Positions 45,697 through 57,831 of a stretch of DNA of 64,000 nucleotides are shown in pieces; position 1 is the first letter of the stretch, and every line of letters begins with the position of its first letter. Made by a program: the position numbers and the translations under genes. Source of the stretch: Hydractinia symbiolongicarpus (Eukaryota > Cnidaria > Hydrozoa > Anthoathecata > Hydractiniidae); NCBI RefSeq assembly GCF_029227915.1, contig NC_079883.1, positions 3,844,001 to 3,908,000 of the forward strand, written 5' to 3'. The notes below the pieces were generated by a model, which ran no database searches, had not been told where the DNA came from, and saw only the letters and a list, made by a program, of their open reading frames with translations.

Positions 45697-48600
45697 TCAA
45701 AAAATTTTGATGTGACCATCATTTTCAGCATACTTTTTTTATTAACTGTGTCAATTTTTGTCGAAAATAAAGCAGTTTTAATTTTAGGATAAATTTTGGC
45801 CTGAAATGACATTTAGGTGACAAAAACCAAACTTTTGTACCATCATCATTTTCAGCATACTTTATTTGTTAACTGTGCCAGATTTAGCCGAAAATGAAGT
45901 GGTTTTAATTTTTGGACCAATTTTAGCCTAAAATAGCATGTAGGTGACAAAAATCAAAATTTTGATGTCACCATTATGTTCAGCATACTTTTTTGTTAAC
46001 TTTGCCAATTTTTGTTGAAAATAAAGTAGTTTTAATTTTTGGACCAATTTTGCCCTAAAATGACATTTAGGTAACAAGAAATCAAAATTTTGATGTCACC
46101 ATCATGTTTAGCATACTTTATTTGTATACTGTGCCAAATTTTGTTAAAAATAAAGTAGTTTTAATTTTTGGACCAATTTTGGCCTAAAATGACATTTAGG
46201 TAAGAGGAAATCAAAATTTTGATGTCATCATCATGTTCAGCATACTTTTTTTGTTAATTGTGCCAAAATTTGTCAAAAATAAAGTAGTTTTAATTTTAAG
46301 ACCAATTTTGGCCTAAAATAACATTTAGGTAACAAGAAATCAAAATTTTGATGCCACCATCATGTTCAGCATACTTTATTTGTTTACTGTGCCAAATTTT
46401 GTTGAAAATAAAGTAGTTCTAATTTTTGGACCAATTTTGGCCTAAAATGACATTTAGGTGACAAAAATCAAAATTTTAATGTCACCATTATGTTCAGCAT
46501 ACTTTTTTGTCAACTTTGCCAATTTTTGTTGAAAATGAAGTAGTTTTAATTTTTGGACCAATTTTAGCCTAAATTGACATTTAGGTAACAAGAAATCAAA
46601 ATTTTAATGTCACCATCATGTTTAGCATACTTTATTTGTTTACTGTGCCAAATTTTGTTAAAAATAAAGTAGTTTTAATTTTTGGACCAATTTTGGCCTA
46701 AAATAACATTTAGGTAACAAGAAATCAAAATTTTGATGTCACCATCATGTTCAGCATACTTTATTTGTTTACTGTGCCAAATTTTGTTGAAAATAAAGTA
46801 GTTCTAATTTTTGGACCAATTTTGGCCTAAAATGACATTTAGGTGACAAAAATCAAAATTATTATGTCACCATTATGTTCAGCATACTTTTTTTGTTAAC
46901 TTTGCCAATTTTTGTTGAAAATGAAGTAGTTTTAATTTTTGGACCAATTTTGGCCTAAAATGACAATTAGGTAACAAGAAATCAAAATTTTAATGTCACC
47001 ATCATGTTTAGCATACTTTATTTGTTTACTGTGCCAAATTTTGTTAAAAATAAAGTAGTTTTAATTTTTGGACCAATTTTGGCCTGAAATGACATTTAGG
47101 TAAGAAGAAATCAAAATTTTGATGTCACCATCATGTTCAGCATACTTTTTTTGTTAACTTTGCCAATTTTTGTTGAAAATGAAGTAGTTTTAATTTTTGG
47201 ACCAATTTTGGCCTAAAATGACAATTAGGTAACAAGAAATCAAAATTTTAATGTTACCATCATGTTTAGCATACTTTATTTGTTTACTGTGCCAAATTTT
47301 GTTAAAAATAAAGTAGTTTTAATTTTTGGACCAATTTTGGCCCGAAATGACATTTAGGTAAGAAGAAATCAAAATTTTGATGTCACCATCATGTTCAGCA
47401 TACTTTTTTTGTTAATTGTGCCAAAATTTGTCAAAAACAAAGTAGTTTTAATTTTAAGACCAATTTTGGCCTAAAATAACATTTAGGTAACAAGAAATCA
47501 AAATTTTGATGTCACCATCATGTTCAGCATACTTTATTTGTTTACTGTGCCAAATTTTGTTGAAAATAAAAAGTAGTTCTAATTTTTGGACCAATTTTGG
47601 CCTAAAATGACATTTAGGTGACAAAAATCAAAATTTTAATGTCACCATTATGTTCAGCATACTTTTTTGTCAACTTTGCCAATTTTTGTTGAAAATGAAG
47701 TAGTTTTAATTTTTGGACCAATTTTAGCCTAAAATGACATTTAGGTAACAAGAAATCAAAATTTTAATGTCACCATCATGTTTAGCATACTTTATTTGTT
47801 TACTGTGCCAAATTTTGTTAAAAATAAAGTAGTTTTAATTTTTGGACCAATTTTGGCCTAAAATAACATTTAGGTAACAAGAAATCAAAATTTTGATGTC
47901 ACCATCATGTTCAGCATACTTTATTTGTTTACTGTGCCAAATTTTGTTGAAAATAAAGTAGTTCTAATTTTTGGACCAATTTTGGCCTAAAATGACATTT
48001 AGGTGACAAAAATCAAAATTATTATGTCACCATTATGTTCAGCATACTTTTTTTGTTAACTTTGCCAATTTTTGTTGAAAATGAAGTAGTTTTAATTTTT
48101 GGACCAATTTTGGCCTAAAATGACAATTAGGTAACAAGAAATCAAAATTTTAATGTCACCATCATGTTTAGCATACTTTATTTGTTTACTGTGCCAAATT
48201 TTGTTAAAAATAAAGTAGTTTTAATTTTTGGACCAATTTTGGCCTGAAATGACATTTAGGTAAGAAGAAATCAAAATTTTGATGTCACCATCATGTTCAG
48301 CATACTTTTTTTGTTAATTGTGCCAAAATTTGTCAAAAACAAAGTAGTTTTAATTTTAAGACCAATTTTGGCCTAAAATAACATTTAGGTAACAAGAAAT
48401 CAAAATTTTGATGTCACCATCATGTTCAGCATACTTTATTTGTTTACTGTGCCAAATTTTGTTGAAAATAAAAAGTAGTTCTAATTTTTGGACCAATTTT
48501 GGCCTAAAATGACATTTAGGTGACAAAAATCAAAATTTTAATGTCACCATTATGTTCAGCATACTTTTTTGTCAACTTTGCCAATTTTTGTTGAAAATGA

Positions 48601-49510
48601 AGTAGTTTTAATTTTTGGACCAATTTTAGCCTAAAATGACATTTAGGTAACAAGAAATCAAAATTTTAATGTCACCATCATGTTTAGCATACTTTATTTG
48701 TTTACTGTGCCAAATTTTGTTAAAAATAAAGTAGTTTTAATTTTTGGACCAATTTTGGCCTAAAATAACATTTAGGTAACAAGAAATCAAAATTTTGATG
48801 TCACCATCATGTTCAGCATACTTTATTTGTTTACTGTGCCAAATTTTGTTGAAAATAAAGTAGTTCTAATTTTTGGACCAATTTTGGCCTAAAATGACAT
48901 TTAGGTGACAAAAATCAAAATTATTATGTCACCATTATGTTCAGCATACTTTTTTTGTTAACTTTGCCAATTTTTGTTGAAAATGAAGTAGTTTTAATTT
49001 TTGGACCAATTTTGGCCTAAAATGACAATTAGGTAACAAGAAATCAAAATTTTAATGTCACCATCATGTTTAGCATACTTTATTTGTTTACTGTGCCAAA
49101 TTTTGTTAAAAATAAAGTAGTTTTAATTTTTGGACCAATTTTGGCCTGAAATGACATTTAGGTAAGAAGAAATCAAAATTTTGATGTCACCATCATGTTC
49201 AGCATACTTTTTTTGTTAATTGTGCCAAAATTTGTCAAAAACAAAGTAGTTTTAATTTTAAGACCAATTTTGGCCTAAAATAACATTTAGGTAACAAGAA
49301 ATCAAAATTTTGATGTCACCATCATGTTCAGCATACTTTATTTGTTTACTGTGCCAAATTTTGTTGAAAATAAAAAGTAGTTCTAATTTTTGGACCAATT
49401 TTGGCCTAAAATGACATTTAGGTGACAAAAATCAAAATTATTATGTCACCATTATGTTCAGCATACTTTTTTTGTTAACTGTGTCAAATTTTGTCGAAAA
49501 CAAATACCAA
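45697..49510. repeat. ~128.7-bp satellite array, about 30 monomers, with a 7-monomer higher-order repeat
   Basis: Each monomer runs AAAATTTTGATGTCACCATC, ATGTTCAGCATACTTT, a TGTGCCAAATTTTGTT segment, AAAGTAGTTTTAATTTTTGG, ACCAATTTTGGCCTAAAATG and ACATTTAGGTAACAAGAAAT. The step between ACCATCATG words is 128-129 bp. The variants GTCAACTTTGCC, TTATTATGTCACC, AAGACCAATTT and AATAAAAAGTAG mark monomer types. The block starting at 47641 recurs at 48543 (902 bp, seven monomers) almost unchanged. The first four monomers (45697-46100) are the most diverged, as is usual at array edges. No ORF spans monomers. Confidence 0.98.
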
Positions 49511-49653
49511 TTTTGGCCTGAAGCATCAATACTAGACTTCTCAGTAGTTAAGGAGCTTGAGTACGAAGTTTACATCTTTGACGGACCAACGTGAAATCCC
49601 AGGGTCGATTTTTTCTCAAAAAATGCTCCGAAAGAAAAAATGACGGTTTTAAA

Positions 49654-49684
49654 GAATTTCCTACGCCTTCGGGCGCGGAAATTC
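49654..49684. repeat. Strong hairpin at the right end of the satellite unit
   Basis: GAATTTCC (49654-49661) pairs with GGAAATTC (49677-49684), and an inner CGCC/GGCG stem closes a TTCG tetraloop, leaving TA opposite C as the only unpaired bases. Helitron 3' ends carry such hairpins, but no CTRR terminus follows closely. Confidence 0.75.
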
Positions 49685-49690
49685 AATTAT

Positions 49691-51057
49691 ATATAAAAAA
49701 ATGCATGTTGGTACAATGCAAAATTTTGAAATAAAAAAAACACAGCGTTAACCACAAAAGTTTTGATCTATACCAAATCTTTCCGAATTGTAAGTATTCT
49801 TTTTTAGTCTAAATTGTTAAAATTCACATGTCAATATCGCCCCAAGTGGATGTTGTACGGAGTCCCTGTTTTAGAGTGGAAGAGGATGCCGTTAAGTACT
49901 TGAAATGAAAGACCAGAGTAAGAACTCTCAGTTGTAGTTGAAGAGCTTCGTGCAAAATGAGCATTTTTGTTTTTCTCTGAAGATTTAAAAGTTCTTAGGC
50001 ATTAGAGGATAACAGGCACTTGCTATTTTATACTAGGAGAGAGATGTTAAATGTTTACATCTAAATTCCTCAGTGAACGTACGCATTTTTAAAACCGATT
50101 AATTATGGTCACGATTCTTATTGATAGTAGCAACATACGGAACCCAAAATGCTTACATTGTTATTCAATTTTAATCAGAGATTGCCACGATGTTAATTTT
50201 CGGGGCCTTGAAACTAACGAATTATATTCAACGGTAAAATTTGGTAAAATTTGAAACTTCTGCAAAAAAATACGCTATTGCCACTTATTCTGGTAGTATA
50301 TAATCATACATCGCTTTCATCAAAATAGTGCTAATAAAATTTCTTAAAAGGTATCACTATAAAAAAGTGCTTTTAATTTTAATTGTATTAGTTGTTAGAC
50401 TGCGAAAACTCACGGGGATATTTCATCTTCGCATATGTATGAAATAGACTTAAGCGCAACCTTTTTGATGCAAAGAAAAATGAGGGAATTAACATAAGAA
50501 CGTAGTACAATATAAATTCACTTACGCAATACAAAACTTCACGTCCTTTCAATATTTTTCATTGTGTTATGCGTTTACACACAACAAGGCACTTTGCGTG
50601 ATTAGCGCTTCTAACGATATAACCATCACCTTCCGCTTGTTAAGTGCATTGTGGTCACCATAAGGTGATTACTATTACATTGGCTTGGATATAAGGAAAT
50701 GTTACCAATCCATTAACAAGTCAAAGGAAGGAAATTCAATTTGGGTTGATATCCTCATTGACAACAATGAAACGTGATGGGAATCTGCATATTTTTACAA
50801 AATGTACAATATTTCTTGCAAACTACCTTAAGAAGTCTAAGATTGGTGATTGATGATTATAATGGTAATGTCAGGCGTTAATTCCGCTTCAACAATTACA
50901 AATTCTAAGCTCCATGTAACAGAATCATCAACAGGAACGTTCGTGCTACTTATAAAACTTGGATAATAAAGACGAAACGGGTATAAAAAACACAAATAAA
51001 AAATTAGCTTATATTATTATATAACACCAATACGCTAATTCAAATTTTTAAATGCTG
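49691..51057. other. Gene-free stretch
   Basis: AT-rich with no ORF motifs and no repeat boundary recognised. Confidence 0.35.
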
Positions 51058-51185
51058 CACTTTATAATGATAGCCGTTTCTGTCTGTCTCTGCGCAAAAT
51101 GGTAACCGCAATAGCGAGAAGCACGCAATGCGGTATAAAAAGGACAGACGAACACCCGTGGATTTTTCCACAAGCCGCCGACTAG
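51058..51185 (+). mobile_element. Short Helitron-like non-autonomous element
   Basis: Shares TCTGTCTGTCTCTGCGC, AATAGCGAGAAGCACGC, AATGCGGTATAAAAAGGAC and the hairpin GTGGATTTTTCCAC with the copy at 57693, and ends CCGACTAG followed by T. CTAG with a hairpin about 10 bases before it is the Helitron 3' signature. Its 5' start is less clear. Confidence 0.7.
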
Positions 51186-52811
51186 TAGTTCACAATTTCG
51201 TTTATTTGAATATATTTTCCAATCCAAAGGAATGATAACTTAGGCGGTTATCTAGTGGAGTCGTTGAAATAAAAAGTCACGCACATGCGGTAGTAAGCAA
51301 GAAATTATCTCGAATTTGGTAAACAAAAATAAATTATAATTTTCCTGTTATAATTTTTTCTTTCGTTTTGTCATTAAAAATCATTGCTTATCTGTTAAGT
51401 TCGACGTACGGTCACGATACAACAAGTTAATAGAAAACAAATCAGTATTAATATATTTAATTTTATTTACCGCAACATGCGTCATCAAGTAACGTGACAT
51501 TTATATATTTGTCACAACAACTGTCCATCTTTACTAATTTTAACGATGTTGGCTTGCAAACATATTAAAAAAAATACAAATTAAAAAACTAAAAAAGGGT
51601 ATGTACTATTTTGTATTTATTTTATACTAGCCGCAAAAGTGATGGAAATAATCCATATTCCAGAAACCTCTTTAAATTTATTATATATACTTCTCAACAG
51701 TTTTTTTTTATTTTGTAAACAAGTTTATAAACAAAATGACCTTGCCCATGTACTTTTCATGAAAAAAACTTGCATTCCATATCGCCCTAAAATTATGACG
51801 TTAAATTTAGTTGTTAGTTACCTTTCTCTTTAATAATATCCGTGGTACGTGGTGCTACAGAACGCATGAAGTAATATTAAAGATGCTCAAAATATTGGCG
51901 CCGGAAACACATAGGAAGGGCGAAACCCCGTGCTTTATTCAAGAAGCTAACAACTAGTTTAAAAAATTCAATTTCAAAACAAAAAGGGACTTGCTCAAAC
52001 TCGTATTTGACAAATGACGGTAACTTTATTCGGAATAGCTGGTTACTTTGTAAATAATAACCATCCTGCACAATTAATCCGCTCCATATCCTTTCCCTGC
52101 CGGAAACCATACGTAGTCACGTAAGATACAGTAGTGATGACTCAAGAATGCGTCAATTATTTTTTCAGGTACAAGTGGTAATAAAGTGCAGCAAAAAAAC
52201 AACAACAACAAAAAAAAAAAAAAAACAACGAAGTAAAATATATCATTTAAACTATTGTAAATTAGTCTGGGAGAATTGGGTATTACTTAGGCATGCGAGG
52301 AGTGAAGTAAAATATGCCTTGGTTTCATATGGTTAGCCATTATGAAATTGCTAAAATGTGGTATTTTTAAGCAGTGTTTCCAATTTTTCCCTAACGAATT
52401 GGGACCGCGAATATTATAAAAAAATTCAAATTCGGCCAAAATATAAATGGCCACATTAACTTAAAGTTCCTAAAGTTAAATCTATGGAAACCTTTTGATA
52501 GTTTTCTGAACTCCGTAAATAACCTTCCAAACATCTGGAAAACTTCATAATACATTTAAATTAAGCAATCTGAACGCCGACGAATAAATTCTTGTTCTTT
52601 TTCATTAAAAAGTATTATTATGTATTTTCCTGACTTTTTCTGATTGGTTTATATTTTCTTAGAGTGATTACGTCAAATATTTCTGTTCCTAAAGAAATAA
52701 TATCACTCACGCTTATTATTAGTTTTTCTTAAGTTTAAACTTGGTCGAGATTAATGCTCTCTCTCTCTCACCATTAACACATTTTTTGTAAAACACGACC
52801 CCCAAACTAAA
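51186..52811. other. Gene-free stretch
   Basis: AT-rich with A-runs (52197-52225) and a (CT)n tract near 52758-52770. Short open frames only. The last 50 bp may be the 5' UTR of the candidate microgene. Confidence 0.35.
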
Positions 52812-53550
52812 ATGATATCGCTGCAGGAGGGAGTGAAACATAAAATCTTTTATCGTGCTGTGGATGCATTTACTCCGCAAGGTATAAGAGAAATTTTGGT
52901 ATTTCTTTTCGAAGGAAAGAAGCCGCTGAATAGGTAAACATTTTTTTATTTAAACGTTTGCAAGTGGTAACGTTTAAAATGGAGAATGGTCATGGAGGCT
53001 AGGCTACTTGGTTGTTTGTTGGCTGTGCACGAATTGGGCAGGAAAATATATGTCTAAACCCCAAAAAATTATATAAACGATTAATTTGTATTTATTTTTC
53101 TTTCTCATTGTTTAAGATATTTATTTCCCTTTCTTGTTTCCATTCAATCAATGATAGCTAGCTACCTAGTTCATATGTTTATTTTTCCATTTCACCATTT
53201 TGTAAAAAAGCTGGAAAAAAGTATGCGCATATTTAGAAACAATCACATAAAATTTAAGTCACTGATATTTTGAATTTGAAATCAGCTGTCAATTTGAAGT
53301 TCAAACAACCATAGGTGAGTTTTCTGAACTCTTCTTGTTCATTTTATTATATGAATTTCAATATATTTTTTATTATTCCCGCCTTTAGTATGAAATAAGC
53401 AATGCAGTCCCTGATGAAAATGACCACAAAGTATAATAGCGCTTTTATGAAATTTTGCGATGGTTCTATTTAGAAATTTATTTACTTTATATATTTTTTT
53501 CTTTTAGGCGAGCTACATACATGGAGCGCTTACTTAAGTGTCTTTATTGA
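52812..53550 (+). CDS. Candidate two-exon microgene, 54 residues, faint death-effector-domain-like pattern
   Basis: Exon 1 (52812-52933) reads MISLQEGVKHKIFYRAVDAF then TPQGIREILVFLFEGKKPLN and stops at a good donor (AG/gtaaac). A strong acceptor (ttttttttcttttag) at 53508 joins in phase to RRATYMERLLKCLY and TGA at 53548-53550. GC content and codon use stand out from the surrounding AT-rich DNA. The spacing of FYRAVDAF, IREILVFLF and a basic turn then MERLLKCL resembles the first helices of a death-effector-type fold. This is only a pattern match over about 50 residues and the later helices are missing. It could be the 5' part of a longer gene whose other exons I cannot see. Function unknown. 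Confidence 0.4.
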
Positions 53551-56500
53551 CTTTTTTTTGAAAAAATTTGCAAGTTAAACAATAACATTTCTTCCATCTT
53601 ATTTTAAAAGTTTTATTGTTTCGCGGCACTGATACTCTCGTTTGAACTTTTGTAAACAAATGTGTAATCAGACTATAAGACTACAGTCACGTTCCGCGAT
53701 TTTGAACTCTCACTGAACCGTACACAAATCTCAAGAACAAGAGTTAACTGCAGATTTTCACGCCCAAGAGATTAGTTAAATATGAGTTTGCGCAAATTCC
53801 CAGGTAATAATACACACGACCCCAGCTAATAAATTCGCTTTTTTATATGAGTTAATCAAGAATGCAAAAAACAAGGGGTTCTGCATTAATAAGACAATGT
53901 CTTGATAACACGATATTTAAATAAAAAAAGGAATCTTTCTCATATCCCAAATTTCTCGCAAGAATTTTATATAGTACAGTGACAATTTTTAAGTATTCCA
54001 GACTAGCCTATATCTATATTATAGGTAGCTAAAGGTGCTGTGAGGAGCAACAGGCGAACTCTCGTGGATTTTATAAAATCTGTGATCCTTCGCCTATCAA
54101 CTAATTAACTTAATTGTGGACGAACTGATGACATACTGTCGTTGTAATAAATAATAATTAAGGATAATTAAAAACTAGTAAATAATATAATTACAGCGTC
54201 AAATTGAAAAATAAGGCGTGATAAATTTTGGATAAGTACCTGAAGACATGCAAACTTTATTTTGTTTTACGTCATAACAATTTCAAGGTCTTGTATGTGG
54301 TTCTAAATGTTGTAACATTATTCAAATTAACTCCAGGATGATGTAATTAGTCACTAATGTATGTTAATTATTATTAATGACACGTTGATTAAATTTCCTT
54401 AATGAGTAGAAATTTTGTTTTAAGATTCTATCCAACATTTGAAAAGGTCTATAGATTCTTTATGGCACCAAGGATATTGGAGAAACCTAAAATGTTCAAT
54501 TTAGGGTGTTGTACTTTCTTAGGCACTTAAACCCGTCGGGTGTTATTTTAATCATCAAAGCAATATCATGTGGTAGTTAAGTTGCACAATTCAATTTGAA
54601 GATTCATTAGGGGGACTTGAAATAGCAATTAGGATTCTATTTGACATGAAAACTAAAAAAAAAATTATAATTAAGGTTACGGAAGAGTTTTACCTTATTG
54701 CAAAGCTTTTTTGTGACGCATTTTTATTTTGTGGATATCGTATATATCGCATATAAGAGGGCACTTGATAGAATTTCTTAAGACCTATGGAAGCGGGTTT
54801 CCATTTAATTTAACGAAACTGACAGTAAGACATTATGGATGCCATTAGACATGAACGAGTTAGTAAAATACGTCGTTAATACAGCATGCGGTTAAAGCAA
54901 TCGTCCAGGCGCGTGTTTTTGTTCAGATAATATTTTAATGATGTCTGTTGCCATAAAGAAGGCATTCTAAAATATAAATATTTTGGTTAAATAGCGTGTT
55001 ACGTATGTTAAGCTTTTATGTCAAATGCGTTTCGTATCAACCCAAATGCTAAATGGATTATTGTTGCACAATACAATACTTTGAGAAATGAAGAATTATT
55101 TATATAAAGCTGCTACAGAAACTCGAGCTGGTGTTTTTTTAGTGAACCTCTCTCTCATACACCGTATATATTATCCTCTAAGTTAAAAACTACAATATAA
55201 GAAGAGCACCTTGAGGCCTAAAAACAGACCTAATGTTGTTGTATGACTAATGTATCCTGTGTCCGCAAGGGTGAATAAAATTAATGCTTAATTAAATTCT
55301 TAAACATTCAATGTTTAAAAATATCAAACGTGCTATATGTCACGTTTTTTACACGTTTCACTATTACACGCTAGACTTGCTTAGCGGATAAGGTTTTGGA
55401 GCTGAACGCAGGCTACCAGAACTTAAATTTTACTTCATGTTAGGCTAGCGTATATGCAAAAATAAGCTTGAATTCGAATGCAAGCTGTCATGTTGTGCAC
55501 GAAGAGATTATTCTAAATGACATGGTAATTAGATAGAGTTAAATTTGTTTTTATTATATGCTGATTGCTGTATTTTGTCTAAAACCATATGATAGCAGCA
55601 TTCTTTTTTGAAAAATAATGCTTTTTTGTGTAGTATAAGGACAGACGCAGGCGTAATGGTGACATTAATGCTAAAAATATGCTTACTTATATTTCGTTTA
55701 GCTTAGTCGTTACAAAAAGGTTTATGGCTAATATGTTTCAAACACTGATTTATCCTACATAAATAATTATAAAGAATAAAGAATTCTTTAACAACAGTGT
55801 CAAAGAGTTAAAAATTGAAGATATAGCTAATTTTAAGGAGATATCTAGGATGGATTTGATTTGATAGGATTTGATAGAATTTAATTTTTTTTACCGTGCT
55901 AGAAGAATTGCTAAAATACGAATATGTTCGAAAATGTTATAGGGAGTCGAATTATATAGTTTTGTATAGTCCAGTTATTCTAAAAATCACGATAATTTGC
56001 CCGAGGTCAATATGTAAAATGTTGCTGTTTCGTTAAAGCAAAGGTGTCTTGTTTGTAGCAGTATGTAGCTTAGTGATGTGCTTTGTTTTAAGGCTCTGTG
56101 GGTCCATGGCTCCATTGTCATAAGTATTCGGCTAAGAATGGTTTTTGTTGTGCTTCTGGTGAAAACGATGACTTGTTGAGCAGGTTTCACTGTGAATTAG
56201 AAGAGTCTTCGATTCTAAATAAGTACCACTTTCAGAGATCATCCTTTTGTTCAATAAATATAAGAAGCGGTTCACTCAAATTATCGTGCGCTCAAATGGG
56301 CGCACCTTAGAGTCCTAAAAACTTAATAAGCGCGCAGCCGCCTAATCGAGAAATTAAGCAAGTTAATATACAAGCCTCATGCTGAATAATTTGTGACGAG
56401 TTTAACAACATGTTAGCAAAAACATGACAACAACAGACATAAATTATTGCTGATGAAGGGCGGAGTTTTAAAAGTCTTAACCACAAGCAATTAAAAGTCG

Positions 56501-57692
56501 TTTTTATGTATGTAACACGCACGACTTGTCATATTCACTTGTCAGTGTTTTTTGAGGACATAGGACTATGGATTTTTTGATAAAATTCTTAGAAAATACT
56601 AATTTTTACTGACGTCAGTTTGCTTAAATTTTACAAATTTTCTTACCTGTTTCATAACGAGGACGTTATGGAAAGTACAGCTTGAGCTTATTGGACGTTG
56701 GTTACTCGGCCCACACCCCTGACAGCTGGCTACAGAGTACTGGCCATGTGATGCCGTTAGGTCATTTCAAGAAATAGCCAAAAAATTATGTATTATATTT
56801 ATTAAATATTATGTCCAGATTGTAGTTGCATCGCCATTACACTAATTGAATTGTATAAAAAGGTAGCACCCTTCTTTTTAGTGTGACTTGGTGTGACTTG
56901 CAATCTTTTTACGATGCTTAGTGAAGCGAATCATTCAAAAAATACATTTATGTATTTAAACATTTTCTTCTTTATATAGTTATTATTGAAAACTATGTTA
57001 GCTATAAAATTTCAATATGATTACAACCGTATATTGGAATTGGATCACAACGAATGATGAATTCAGAATAAGCTTAATTCTGATCGCCGTTGAAGACTAC
57101 ATGTTTACAGTTTTAAGTGTTGTAATAATGTAAAATTAATTCCAGGATAAAGTCAATTATTTTAACGATTGATTAATGACATATTAACTAAGTATTAATT
57201 CTAACTTGGTTTGTCTTCTACCGCTGCTGCAAGAAATTTAATGATTTTTTTAAAGGCATTTGTTAAAAGTGCTTATAGTGCGTTGGATTTTGTTAGATTC
57301 TTGAGCAAGTAACTGGCAAACCGGTGTGCAAAGGGGTTCTTGCCTTTTTGCAATGAGGCTTGCGAACAGAGGTGCAGCCTTTGATATTTTACTTTGTAAG
57401 CTAACGCTATTTTATATTTAATAAGTGGCTCTAGGTTCTTAATCTAATCTCACTTATGTTGTATAGAAGTTTGTTTTAGAAAAACAAACTATTATACCAA
57501 CAAAACCATGACATTTGGCCTTAACCTGGAAAATTTCTAATCTTGCCTATAAAAGTGATATTTCCCCATGTAAAATTTTATGCATATTCTTTTCTTATTT
57601 TTCCAAGCCTTACTTATAAAAAAAGGTTAGCTAATGGTATTATTCTTGCCGGTAAGTATTTTTGTGGGTAAAAAAAATACATTTAACAACTA
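53551..57692. other. Four kilobases without a recognised gene
   Basis: AT-rich. A 70-codon Cys-containing frame at 56098-56310 (WLHCHKYSAKNGFCCASG) has an acceptor-like TTTTAAG before it but no start or signal peptide; it was not accepted as a gene. No other coding or RNA signal. Confidence 0.4.
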
Positions 57693-57831
57693 TCTATATT
57701 ATAATACCCGTAAACGTCTGTCTGTCTCTCACGCAAAATAGTAGCTTAGCTGCGCAAATAGCGAAACACACGCAATGCGGTACAAAAAAGGACTTGCGAA
57801 CACGTGGATTTTTCCACGGGTTAACGGCTAG
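57693..57831 (+). mobile_element. Short Helitron-like non-autonomous element, 139 bp, complete ends
   Basis: Begins TCTATATTATAATACCCG after A and ends GGCTAG before T, the TC...CTRR termini and A/T target of Helitrons. The hairpin CGTGGATTTTTCCACG (57812-57827 region) lies just before the end. Internal words CGTCTGTCTGTCTCTCACGC and ACACACGCAATGCGGTAC match the copies at 51058 and 44094. There is no coding capacity. Confidence 0.8.

Larger units (their letters stand above)
45465..49690. mobile_element. Element-like unit enclosing the satellite array
   Basis: The left flank carries GCCCTGGGGGCTCTAAGAAT then TTCCGAGCGCTACC (about 45474-45508). The right flank ends in the hairpin GAATTTCC...GGAAATTC (49654-49684). 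AAGAATTTCC followed by a GC-rich hairpin-forming word thus occurs on both sides of the array. This suggests a non-autonomous transposon whose centre has been amplified as tandem repeats, as seen in some Helitron-type and MITE-like elements of invertebrates. No transposase is inside, and exact termini and target duplication are unproven. Confidence 0.4.

Noticed and set aside
45697-49510. CRISPR-like or minisatellite coding array
   Set aside because: Repeats are contiguous 128-129-bp monomers without spacers, and stops occur in all frames of each monomer.
56098-56310. Cys-containing small secreted protein
   Set aside because: No ATG or signal peptide in frame, the acceptor is weak, and no family pattern fits the cysteine spacing.
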